Below are positions 46,512-54,467 of a stretch of DNA of 64,000 nucleotides, in pieces (positions within the stretch are counted from its first letter, which is position 1; each line of letters starts with the position of its first letter). This DNA is from Singulisphaera sp. GP187 (GTDB lineage Bacteria > Planctomycetota > Planctomycetia > Isosphaerales > Isosphaeraceae), in the NCBI RefSeq assembly GCF_900129635.1, contig NZ_FSRB01000001.1:62001-126000 (forward strand), written 5' to 3'. A model generated the notes under the pieces. It had not been told where the DNA came from. It did not search any database and saw nothing but the letters and a program-made list of their open reading frames with translations. Both the position numbers and the translations under genes were made by a program.

Positions 46512-47381
46512 CTACCGGAGCTCACGCCAGTTCGGCAGGCCCTTCTTCATTCGCTTGGTCGCGAGGGCCGGGTCGAACGCTTCGGGGTCAAAGTGGCCCC
46601 CAACCCAGATCAACATCTCCTTGTGCTCTGCGTGATCCGGGTCGGCGATCGCTTCGAGGAACTCGGCGTAGCCCCAGAGGCCTCCCACGTCCTCGGGCGG
46701 GCAGGCGCGTGCCCCTTCGAGGCAGACGGGATACCGCTGGCCTGGTTCCGCGGGCAGGCGTCCCTCGAACAGGACCGCGTGTTCCCAACTGTCCCCGAAG
46801 TCGTACTCGTAGGTGAACCGGAACGGCCGGCCATTCTGAGGCACGATTTCGCTCAGCATCGTGGTGGTGGAGTTGGCATAGTTGAGGTCCTCGAAAGTTT
46901 CGCGTAGGAGCATCGGGTCGCCATAGAGTTTGTCGTTGATCTCGAAGTGGTGCAGGTGGGAGTTGGTCCAGCCCATCGCCGTCTGGATGAGCTCGTGGAG
47001 GGTGTCGAGCGTGCAGTCCGCGACCTGGATTCGCCGCCAGATCGTCGGTTGCGAATCGACCAGCGAGACCCGCACCTGGTAGACCTCGGTAGGCGCTTTC
47101 GCGGAGCGAGACGTTGCGGACTTGGCCCGGCCGACTTCCACTGTGCCGGGTGGCTCAAGACCGGTGGACTCGGGTTCCGAACTCTGGACCCAGGTCCACT
47201 CCGTCTTGATCCCCAGCTCGGCGCGCACGTGATAGTACAAGGCGCTACTGATCGTCCCGGCGTGGCCTGACTTGACCCACCTCAAATTGATTTGGTGGTG
47301 GTCGAGGTTCGGATTCTTCCCGAGGGCGTTGCGAAGGAAATCGGATTTGGTCTCTTTCTTCGGACCCGTCTTCTTGGCCAT
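46512..47381 (-). CDS. Plasmid pRiA4b ORF-3-like protein
   Basis: 289 aa; AGGAGGG precedes the ATG. The first 95 residues are basic and Lys-rich, with a helix-turn-helix-like look (SDFLRNALGKNPNLDHHQIN). Residues about 100-285 are the pRiA4b ORF-3 family (VYQVRVSLVDSQPTIWRRIQ; TLDTLHELIQTAMGWTNSHL; FTYEYDFGDSWEHAVLFEG; LEGARACPPEDVGG). The family is common on plasmids and next to transposons; its function is unknown. It is convergent with xseB with a gap of only 19 bases. Confidence 0.88.
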   Translation of the reverse strand: MAKKTGPKKETKSDFLRNALGKNPNLDHHQINLRWVKSGHAGTISSALYYHVRAELGIKTEWTWVQSSEPESTGLEPPGTVEVGRAKSATSRSAKAPTEVYQVRVSLVDSQPTIWRRIQVADCTLDTLHELIQTAMGWTNSHLHHFEINDKLYGDPMLLRETFEDLNYANSTTTMLSEIVPQNGRPFRFTYEYDFGDSWEHAVLFEGRLPAEPGQRYPVCLEGARACPPEDVGGLWGYAEFLEAIADPDHAEHKEMLIWVGGHFDPEAFDPALATKRMKKGLPNWRELR

Positions 47382-47455
47382 GCGTCCCTCCTGCCGTGCT
47401 CAGCCTGATGAAGTGTTTTACGACTCCCGTAGGTTGTATGGCGATAATTTGATTT

Positions 47456-48394
47456 TTAATAAGTAAGCAAAAGGCGGTCGGCCACGACCTCGCCCTCGAG
47501 CGACTGCCCGCCCATCTGGAACCGCCGGAGCATCGACCGGCCGCAGTTGACCAGCGCCTCGTGCTCGAACAGGTCGTTGGGGATGGGAATCGCGCAAATC
47601 TTCTCGCCCGTCCGCTTGGTTCCGTCGATGCTCAGCGCCACCTTCACGCCGCGTGCCTTGCATTCGCCGATGACCCGGAACAGCCGTGAAAGGCGAAAGG
47701 ACTGGGCGCCGTAGAGGATGGCCTGGGTGTCGGTGTAGGGCGGGTCGCAGTAGACGAAGTCGCCCGCCTTGGCCTGGCTCATCGCTTCCTCGAAGTCCGC
47801 AAGCAGGAACGTCGTTCCGGCGGTCCGGCGCGACCACTCGCGGACGCGCAGTGCGAACTTGGTGGCGGGAATCGGGGTATGCACACCACATCGCGTCGAC
47901 ATGTACCCGTCTCTTTTGCGGAACCGGACGACACCACCATAGCAGGACCGGCAGAGGAAAAGTAAGTCGGCCGCGTTGGGGGCTGCATTGAACGACGCCT
48001 TGATCCGTTCGTACTGGGCGACCTTCTCGCCGCCCATCATGCTCGCGCGTCGCTCCGCGTACCATCGGATCAACGTCTCTGGGGCCCGGTGAAGGGTCTG
48101 CCAGATCTCGGTCAGGGGCGGGAACACGTCGGAGCCGACGGCCTGGGCCGGGGCGAGCGTGGCGAGCACGCTCCCGCTGCCGATGAACGGTTCATAGTAG
48201 GTGCCGAATTGCGACGGAAAGTAAGAGACGATATTGTGTGCAAATCTTTGCTTGTTGCCGACCCATTTGAGGAGTTGGCTCTTGAACGGCTTGACGCGTC
48301 GTGATTCTGGTTCCTCGAACACGCCAAGCGGCACGGCTGCCCCCTTGCGAAGTCGTGGTGTCGGGTTCTCTCCCTTTATTCTGTTTGATTCCAT
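47456..48394 (-). CDS. DNA adenine methyltransferase, D12 class
   Basis: 312 aa from the ATG at 48394; an open frame to 48541 adds a low-complexity Pro/Thr stretch. Class-alpha N6-adenine MTase motifs are clear: KWVGNKQRF, the AdoMet motif YYEPFIGSGSVL, catalytic DPPY in FVYCDPPYTDTQ, and FLCRSCYGGVVRF. The protein is Dam-like in order. No restriction enzyme is encoded next to it, so it is an orphan methylase (epigenetic or phage-defence remnant). Divergent from the TauE gene by 67 bases, so the promoters overlap. Confidence 0.9.
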   Translation of the reverse strand: MESNRIKGENPTPRLRKGAAVPLGVFEEPESRRVKPFKSQLLKWVGNKQRFAHNIVSYFPSQFGTYYEPFIGSGSVLATLAPAQAVGSDVFPPLTEIWQTLHRAPETLIRWYAERRASMMGGEKVAQYERIKASFNAAPNAADLLFLCRSCYGGVVRFRKRDGYMSTRCGVHTPIPATKFALRVREWSRRTAGTTFLLADFEEAMSQAKAGDFVYCDPPYTDTQAILYGAQSFRLSRLFRVIGECKARGVKVALSIDGTKRTGEKICAIPIPNDLFEHEALVNCGRSMLRRFQMGGQSLEGEVVADRLLLTY

Positions 48395-48461
48395 CTTAGT
48401 CGGCGGGGAAGTGAGTGCAATTGGATTGTATCGCGGTGGCCGGTTCTGGTGAAATTGAGCG

Positions 48462-49340
48462 ATGGACCTGACTCTGCTGAGCGTGCTCGGGATCGTTCTG
48501 GCCGGTGGGTTCACTGGGGTGCTCGGGGCGGTCCTCGGCACCGGTGGCGGCGTTCTGCTGATTCCGGTGCTGGTGCTGGGCCTGGGCGTACCGATGCACT
48601 ACGCCGTGGCCACCAGCATCGTGTCGGTCATCGCCACCTCCAGCGCGGTGGCCAGCACGAACGTCGAGCGAGGCACGGCCAACATGAGGCTGGGCATGAC
48701 GCTGGAGGTGGGCACCGCCCTGGGGGCGATTGCCGGGGGCCTGACTGCCGCCTGGCTCGCGCCCCGAGTCCTCGAGGGCCTCTTCGCCCTGGTCCTGCTG
48801 CCAACGGCCGTGTTGATGTGGCGGGGACGCGGGGAACTCGACGAGGCTGTCGCCTCGGAGGGCGAACGAGCGAACCCCTCGTTGATCGGGCCACCTGAAC
48901 GCGTGCTCGGAGTCCTGGACGCTTGGTATTACGATGAGACGGAGGGGCGATTCGTGGCGTATCGGGTCCGACGCCTCGGGGCGGCCTTGGGGATTTCCTT
49001 CCTGGCCGGGAACCTCTCGGGCCTGCTTGGGATCGGCGGCGGCGTGTTCAAGGTGCCTGCGCTCCATTTGCTCTGTGGCGTACCGATCCGGGCGGCGGCG
49101 GCGACCTCCAACTTCATGATCGGGGTGACCGCCGCCGCCAGTGCGTTTCTCTACTACGGGCGGGGCGAGGTCCGACCGGCCTTGACGGCCGCCGTGGTGC
49201 TTGGCGTACTGGGCGGGTCGGCGGCGGGCTCGGCCCTGAACCGCCGGGTCCGGGGCGCCTTGGTGCGCCGGCTGTTCGCGGTGCTGCTGGCGGCCGTCGC
49301 CGCTCAGATGCTCTCCCGAGCCATGGCGGGGAGGCGATGA
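48462..49340 (+). CDS. TauE/SafE-family membrane transporter
   Basis: 292 aa with about eight hydrophobic segments (LLSVLGIVLAGGFTGVLGAV; VLLIPVLVLGLG; LGISFLAGNLSGLLGIGGG; TAAVVLGVLGGSAAGSALN). The duplicated glycine motifs GAVLGTGGGVLLIP and GLLGIGGGVFKVP are typical of TauE/SafE, which exports sulfite, sulfoacetate or related anions. ATGA overlap with the DUF1634 gene. Confidence 0.9.
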   Translation: MDLTLLSVLGIVLAGGFTGVLGAVLGTGGGVLLIPVLVLGLGVPMHYAVATSIVSVIATSSAVASTNVERGTANMRLGMTLEVGTALGAIAGGLTAAWLAPRVLEGLFALVLLPTAVLMWRGRGELDEAVASEGERANPSLIGPPERVLGVLDAWYYDETEGRFVAYRVRRLGAALGISFLAGNLSGLLGIGGGVFKVPALHLLCGVPIRAAAATSNFMIGVTAAASAFLYYGRGEVRPALTAAVVLGVLGGSAAGSALNRRVRGALVRRLFAVLLAAVAAQMLSRAMAGRR

Positions 49341-49693
49341 TGGCCCGGGACGAGGGGACGGGCCGGCTGGAGCACTGGGTCCACCGAAGCCTCCTGGCGG
49401 GCCTGGCCCTGAGCGGACTGCTGCTCGTCGCCGGCCTGGTCCTGGTCCTCATGCGAGGCCAAGCCCGCCCCGAGGGGCGCCCACCCGCCCTGGCCGTCAT
49501 GCTCCAAAGGGGGTCCACGGGTGAGGGAACCGCGTTGTTGGAGTTGGGGTTGCTGATCCTGATGCTCACCCCAGGGCTTCGGGTTGCCGTCCTGGCACTG
49601 GGATGGGGGCTGGCGGGCGAGAAACGGTTCTCGACCGTGGCGTTGATCGTTCTCGGATTGCTTGGCCTGAGCCTCTTCCTCGGGGTCGGGTGA
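49337..49693 (+). CDS. DUF1634 membrane protein
   Basis: 118 aa; three hydrophobic segments (LLAGLALSGLLLVAGLVLV; LELGLLILMLTPGLRVAVL; STVALIVLGLLGLSLFLGVG). It begins inside the TauE stop (ATGA). TauE and DUF1634 genes are a recurrent pair and may form one transporter; the substrate is unknown. Good confidence from family pairing plus topology. Confidence 0.85.
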   Translation: MMARDEGTGRLEHWVHRSLLAGLALSGLLLVAGLVLVLMRGQARPEGRPPALAVMLQRGSTGEGTALLELGLLILMLTPGLRVAVLALGWGLAGEKRFSTVALIVLGLLGLSLFLGVG

Positions 49694-49785
49694 GGCGGGA
49701 ATCGAACCTGCTGCCCTCTCGACACTTGGATACTTCCATCGCGAGAATCAAGCACGCCACGAGATCAGGTTCCGAGGGTTTACCG

Positions 49786-50130
49786 ATGGCTGATTGGATT
49801 AACCTGTTTTCTGAGATCCCCGCCGACCTCTCGGAAGAGCTCTTCCAAACGCTCCTCAACGCGCCCGGCCTGCGGATCGAGCGGATCGTCTCCCGGGGCC
49901 ACGTCTCTCCCGAGGGCTTTTGGTACGATCAGGAGACGCACGAATCGGTGCTGCTCCTGAGCGGGGCGGCACGCTTGACATTCGAAGGCGAGCCGCCGAT
50001 CGACTTGGTGCCAGGTGCGTTCGTTAACATCCCCGCGCGCCAGCGGCATCGCGTGGATTGGACCGACCCAACGCAGCCGACGGTCTGGTTGGCGATCCAC
50101 TACGGGGCCGGGGTGGCCCCGAAGCTGTAA
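49786..50130 (+). CDS. Small cupin-domain protein
   Basis: 114 aa from the ATG at 49786, with GAGGG seven bases upstream; the longer frame to 49603 runs through the end of the DUF1634 gene. It is a single cupin barrel (RIVSRGHVSPEGFWYDQ; ESVLLLSGAARLTFEG; VPGAFVNIPARQRHRVDWTD). One of the usual metal-binding His positions is kept (RHRVDW), and the first motif has only one His. Function not recognised. 92 bases after the TauE/DUF1634 pair, same strand. Confidence 0.85.
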   Translation: MADWINLFSEIPADLSEELFQTLLNAPGLRIERIVSRGHVSPEGFWYDQETHESVLLLSGAARLTFEGEPPIDLVPGAFVNIPARQRHRVDWTDPTQPTVWLAIHYGAGVAPKL

Positions 50131-50372
50131 CGTCGTGAAGCGACAAACGTGGCCGTCGCGGCGCAGCTGAAAATGTATTTATAATGCGAGTATCTAGATT
50201 CGTGTGGCGGGCCAGTCTGATGTTTTCATTCGGCTGAAAGAGGTTTTTGATGCCGAGTGGGAGGACGCGACGGACCAGCCGTTAGGCGGGCTCTTGGATT
50301 GAGATTTGGTGTAATGACGTACGTGGCACCCAGGGCTCACGCACAATAGAAAAGAATGTCGCGGCTACATGT

Positions 50373-50567
50373 TTAGCGGTCGGTTTGCATGTGGGCCTCG
50401 ACGAACCAGAGCCACTTGTCGATGCCGCGTGAGACCTCGGTGAACAGGTCGGCCGTGTCGAGATCGCCGAGATCACCGGACTGGTCGATGGCTTTTCGTG
50501 CCTTGGCGCCGAAGGCGGCCAGCGCCGAAGAGAGGGCCTCGACGTGGCTGCGGCCGTCCGCCGCATG
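50373..50567 (-). pseudogene. dps: C-terminal fragment of dps (ferritin-like DNA-protection protein)
   Basis: On the minus strand the frame ending at TAA 50375-50373 reads HVEALSSALAAFGAKARKAI and TADLFTEVSRGIDKWLWFVE with EAHMQ at the end, the well-conserved last helix of Dps proteins. No start exists, and the N-terminal two-thirds with the ferroxidase residues is missing. The break coincides with the beginning of repeat copy A1 at 50568, so a repeat insertion or repeat-mediated deletion removed the 5' part. This is not visible as a conventional open frame. Confidence 0.8.
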
Positions 50568-50687
50568 GAGCCAGGTAGCCAGGCACTCCAGTTGAGACGT
50601 CTGGGAACTTCAGTGAAGATGGGTGGTCGACTGTCGAGCTTGATAGACAATCCAGGTTTCCTGCCTTGCCCGCCTTTGAGCATTCCA
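50568..50687. repeat. Repeat family A, copy A1
   Basis: Begins GAGCCAGGTAGCCAGGCACT, then shares with copies A2-A4 the blocks around TTCAGTGAAGATGGG, a GTCG core, and CCAGGTTTCCTGCC. It joins the dps fragment directly. Divergence from A3/A4 is moderate. Between this copy and the gene at 50956 no gene is supported. Confidence 0.75.
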
Positions 50688-50955
50688 GTTGCGTCCGTTG
50701 CGGCGGCCATGGCCGATTGCCAGTGCGTCCCGGCGCGCCCAGGGCGGAGGTTTCCTGTTCTGCCGTGGGAACGGCGTGGTGGCCACGGAGGAGGGTCGGG
50801 CGATCATCGGGCTGCTCGGGGCGGCTGGACTGGATGAGTTGTTGCCGGAGGGGTGAGGCTGGACGCAGGGAATGGCGATCCCCTACGGGTCGGTTCCCCT
50901 CCGGGTTCGCACGGGATATCCCCGACCATTACGCGCTTCGCCGCTGTCGGGCTGC

Positions 50956-51447
50956 TTATTCTTCCCCTCGCCGCGTGATTTCGAGCCTGAACCGGCTGTG
51001 GATCAAACTGAAAATGAGCGTAACGCAGATCATCGGCCCGGACATGATCGCTCCGAGCAGCCCTCCGATGCGAATGCCACGAATCTCGGGCGGCGATTTC
51101 GATAGCTCGCTCGATTGAAGAAGCGGTGAAAACAGCAGTTCGAGCAACTTTAGGACGGCATCGGGGAAAAATAGGCACAACAACGCTCCCAAAGCCAGGA
51201 TCGCTCCGCTCACTACCGCAGCCGAATCCACAAAGCGCTTTCGCACGTGCCGCCGAACCAGAGCGAAGCGGAATTTCCTTGTCAGTGCGAGATAGAGGCT
51301 CAGGGCGAAGAAATCGAAGAGCGGCATTAGCCCGAACAACCCGATGAAGCTCGGGCTGAAGCCGATGATAGTCTCGAGAGACCTGAGCAGGGTCAGGTTC
51401 AGGGCGGCGAAGGCGATCATCCAGAGCAGCAGCGATATCCGGAACAT
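50956..51447 (-). CDS. Small membrane protein of unknown function
   Basis: 163 aa from the ATG at 51447, six bases after AAGGAG; the frame opens to 51525 without a site. Four hydrophobic segments: MFRISLLLWMIAFAALNLTL, FIGLFGLMPLFDFFALSLYL, VVSGAILALGALLCLFFPDA and LLGAIMSGPMICVTLIFSLI. No motif recognised. Lower codon GC than neighbours. It is flanked by copies A1 and A2 of the dispersed repeat. Confidence 0.7.
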   Translation of the reverse strand: MFRISLLLWMIAFAALNLTLLRSLETIIGFSPSFIGLFGLMPLFDFFALSLYLALTRKFRFALVRRHVRKRFVDSAAVVSGAILALGALLCLFFPDAVLKLLELLFSPLLQSSELSKSPPEIRGIRIGGLLGAIMSGPMICVTLIFSLIHSRFRLEITRRGEE

Positions 51448-51605
51448 CGGCGACTCCTTTTTGCCGGATGATACGGCATCAGTCCGATGAGAGCAAAGAG
51501 CTGGGCGTCCCGGCCAAGAGGCCACTTCCGCGTCAACCTATCGCTCCTCGCCTGTTTCCTACGCCGTCACCTAGGCGATCCACCTGCTAACCGCAGGTCC
51601 GGAAG

Positions 51606-51715
51606 GAGCCAGGTGAAGGAGCCAGGTGAAGGAGCCAGGTAGCCATGCACTCCAGTTGGGACGTCTGAGAGCGTCAGTGAAAATGGGTAGTCGACTACCG
51701 ATAGCAAGGACATGC
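51606..51715. repeat. Repeat family A, copy A2, with triplicated 13-bp end
   Basis: GAGCCAGGTGAAG occurs at 51606 and 51619, and the variant GAGCCAGGTAGCC begins at 51632. From 51632 the sequence follows copy A1 (GCACTCCAGTTGGGACGTCT; GTCAGTGAAAATGGGTAGTC). The rest of the gap 51716-52010 holds no supported gene. Confidence 0.7.
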
Positions 51716-52010
51716 ATTGTGCTACCGGCCTGAGTGATGTTAGATCGTCGGAACGAGCGTTTCGTCTCGAGTTTTCGGCCCATTTTCACGCGCGGACTGG
51801 ACTGTCCCGGCGACTCGATCCCGCCTTTTGCCGGATCGCACTCCGGCGGCCGGCCGCAGGTCGTAGGGAACCACTGTGGACAAGCGGGGCCAGCTTGCGC
51901 TCGCGCAGCAGTCGATACCACGGAGGGACCATGATTGAACCGATTAACCCCAATCGGAGCCGGAGACCAGGCATGATGGATGTGGGCTCGTCCGGCAAAC
52001 TGCCACGGTC

Positions 52011-53046
52011 TTACGTGCGGGCCGGACAACCCCCCAGGTTCGCCAGGTGGTGCAGTCCCAGGCGGTCGGCCACCTCACGCAACCGCTGCCGGCTCGAGGC
52101 GAAGTACCGCCCCAGCAACCGGCCACGACTCAACTTCAACAGCCGCGCCGACCACGACTCGCCATCGCTCCCCAGCCGAGCGAACACCCCGGCAAGCTCG
52201 CCCGAGATCGACGCCTTGCCTGCCCGGAACAGCCGACCCGTGTAGTCGATGAGTAACAGATAGTTCCCCAGCGTGAAGCCCTCGACCATCCCCTCGCGCG
52301 TCGAGTCCAAGCCGCGGCGATCCTCGATCGGACAGAGCCAGAGCGACTCCTGACCGGAGGAAACCGCCTGCGCGGTCACGCTCCCCGATTCGGCGGCCTT
52401 GAGCGTCTCGACACGCCCCTGTTCCTCAACGTGTTCGACCCGCTGCTTGATCGAGGTGTGCTCACCCGCCTCCGGTGCCGCCACGAGGCCCGCCGCAACC
52501 GGGTTCAGGTCGATGTACGCGCAAGTCGCCAACAGCGCCTCTTCGTCGAGGATCGCCACGCTTTTATACCGCCCCTCGAAGAACGCCCCGCGCGCCCCTT
52601 CTTCGCGATTGACCAGCCGCGCCAGCGGTTCCTTGAGGCACTTCATGAACCAACTCAAGCTCTGCAATCGCTGGCGTGCAGTGGCCACCCAGCCTTCGTC
52701 CTTGAGCCGCCCCTCGACCCAGGCCTGGGAGACCTCAAGTGGCTGTCGCAATTGATCGCGTGGGGGAAAGAGCCGCCCCCCAGCGACGGACGACCTCCTC
52801 GTCGGACCAGGCTCCGGCGCGTTGCGGGTCGAGTCGGACCAGGACGTGGAGGTGGTTGTCGAGCACGGCGAACCCACCGACGGCGATGGAGAAGAGGTCC
52901 GTCAACTCCTGAAGCCGGTTTTCGATCCACTGCTTGCGGTCAGAGCCGCCCTCGCTGAGCAGGAAGGCGCGTCGGACGCATCGCGTGACGCAGTGATACC
53001 ATCGTGTGACGTCGGGGTCGACGAGATGAGCGCGAGCGATCGTCAT
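52011..53046 (-). pseudogene. REP-associated tyrosine transposase (RAYT/Y1_Tnp), frameshifted
   Basis: Two overlapping frames together give one protein of about 345 aa. The 5' frame (53046 down to about 52775) reads WYHCVTRCVRRAFLL and FAVLDNHLHVLVRLDP, the HUH (His-Leu-His) motif. The 3' frame (to 52011) reads GRLFPPRDQLRQPLEVSQAW, GAFFEGRYKSVAILDEEALL and CAYIDLNPVAAGLV, with the catalytic Tyr. The frames join at a run of six G (plus-strand CCCCCC near 52780): with five G the sequence would read VVRRWGRLFPPRD, the family form. So one inserted base, or a sequencing error, separates an otherwise complete gene. Relatives mobilise REP hairpins. Confidence 0.85.
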
Positions 53047-53130
53047 TGTTGGGTGTCCTGGGTGAATCTGATGAATCTACTATCTTCTGATCCAATGATC
53101 CAGAGTGCAACGCATGTCCTTGTCATCCAT

Positions 53131-53535
53131 CCCCTCATCCCCTCATCCCCTCATCCCCTCATCCCCTCATCCCCTCATCCCCTCATCCCCTCATCCCCTC
53201 ATCCCCTCATCCCCTTGTCATCCCGTGTCATCCCGTGTCATCCCGTGTCATCCCGTGTCATCCCGTGTCATCCCGTGTCATCCCGTGTCATCCCGTGTCA
53301 TCCCGTGTCATCCCGTGTCATCCCTTGTCATCCCTTGTCATCCCGTGTCATCCCGTGTCATCCCGTGTCATCCCGTGTCATCCCGTGTCATCCCGTGTCA
53401 TCCCTTGTCATCCCTTGTCATCCCGTGTCATCCCGTGTCATCCCGTGTCATCCCGTGTCATCCCGTGTCATCCCGTGTCATCCCGTGTCATCCCGTGTCA
53501 TCCCGTGTCATCCCGTGTCATCCCGTGTCATCCCG
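53131..53535. repeat. Two-phase minisatellite upstream of the transposase gene
   Basis: About ten copies of an 8-base unit (CCCCTCAT, 53131-53214) switch abruptly to about 32 copies of a 10-base unit (TGTCATCCCG, 53215-53535). Variant units TCCCTTGTCA occur as pairs at 53321-53340 and 53401-53420, exactly 80 bases apart, showing a higher-order duplication of eight units. All three forward frames are open only because the unit has no stop; there is no ribosome site. It lies just ahead of the transposase start at 53046. Confidence 0.95.
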
Positions 53536-53538
53536 TAC

Positions 53539-53732
53539 GGAGGGCAATCCTCCGGGGCGACCCGGCCCTCAGTGGCGAGGTCTGGGCGGTTCAGTGAGCA
53601 TGGGCGCTGGTCGCCGACCTTGATGGATTATCCAGATTCCCCGCCTTATCCTCTTTAAGTGCCTGGCTATCGACCGGGCATCAGCCAGGTTCCCCATTTT
53701 ACCTTCGTTAGGTGCCTGGATGCCGACCGACG
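53539..53732. repeat. Hairpin copy 2 plus repeat family A, copy A3
   Basis: 53539-53569 repeats the 31 bases at 5813-5843 exactly. Copy A3 follows directly (from about 53570; TTCAGTGAGCATGGGCG; CCGCCTTATCCTCTTTAAGT; GCCTGGC at 53661-53667). A further partial copy with CCAGGTTCCCC and TAGGTGCCTGG ends near 53732. The stretch is thus a nest of repeats attached to the tandem array. Confidence 0.8.
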
Positions 53733-53823
53733 TCGTTCTGCTGGTTTTTACCCGGATTTATTGGCTTGCGATTTGTGTCCGGGTAATATTCGCTCGGTAC
53801 AACAATCATAACCCACTACTGAC

Positions 53824-54432
53824 GTGAATGACGTGCAATCCAACTCCTACACAAGCTTCGATGGCCATCGGCGCATCGCGTCCGGCCCGCTACAAGCGGT
53901 TGCCTTGGTGGTCAAGCTAGCCATCGAAGGCGGAGTAGTCTACCCGTTCTGATCTTCGATGACGCCACCGGTCGCTCAATTGACATCAAGACGAGAGGAT
54001 CGAACGAAGAAGTGGTGGCACGGCTGGCTACCTCCAAACCTGTCAGCACAGAAGCTCCTGTTGACGATCCCCGAGGCTGAGGCCGCCCAAAGCTGGGGGG
54101 CGTTCCCTGCGAAGTGAAATTGCTACCTCAGCACTGAGAATGGCTGGCAACACAACTAGGCGGCGCGTCCGTGGCCCTGCGCAAACTGGTCGAGGAAGCC
54201 CGTCGTACTCACGCCGACAAAGACAGAACCTGCGAGACGTAAGAGTGTACATGTCACTTCATGTCAGCAATGGCGGGCGACCGGTCCGGATTTGAAGAAG
54301 CGACCCACGCTATTTGTGAATGACCGGACGAAGCTCAACGAACTCATCGCTACATGGCCGAGTGCCGTGCGTGACCATGCTACCTGGCTTGCGTTCAGCA
54401 ATGATGTGCAGAATCCACTCGCCAACAACTGA
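53824..54432 (+). pseudogene. Degraded DUF2239-family gene
   Basis: Reading across frames recovers most of a DUF2239 protein: SYTSFDGHRRIASGPLQAVA, then PVLIFDDATGRSIDIKTRGS, GRPKLGGV, EWLATQLGGASVALRKLVEE, FMSAMAGDRSGFEEATHAI and LNELIATWPSAVRDHATWLA, ending at TGA 54430-54432. At least two frameshifts (near 53940 and 54318) and at least three in-frame stops (the W in HxEW is TGA) break it. The likely original start is GTG at 53824. It explains most of an otherwise empty 700-base gap. Confidence 0.85.
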
Positions 54433-54467
54433 ATAAAACAATGCACATTTTTAGAAAGGATGTCGTG

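Noticed and set aside
49694..49775. A tRNA T-arm-like string on the minus strand (GGTTCGATTCCCGCC near 49695-49710)
   Set aside because: No matching 5' acceptor, D-arm or anticodon arm could be laid out at tRNA spacing, and the T-stem has a mismatch; probably chance.
50750..50858. Plus-strand string ending GRAIIGLLGAAGLDELLPEG before a TGA
   Set aside because: It reads like a protein tail, but no start or family could be found; too short to call as a gene remnant.
53105..53623. Long forward ORFs across the minisatellite (decapeptide CHPVSSRVIP repeats)
   Set aside because: All three forward frames are open because the 10-base unit has no stop; no ribosome site or domain. Treated as noncoding repeat.
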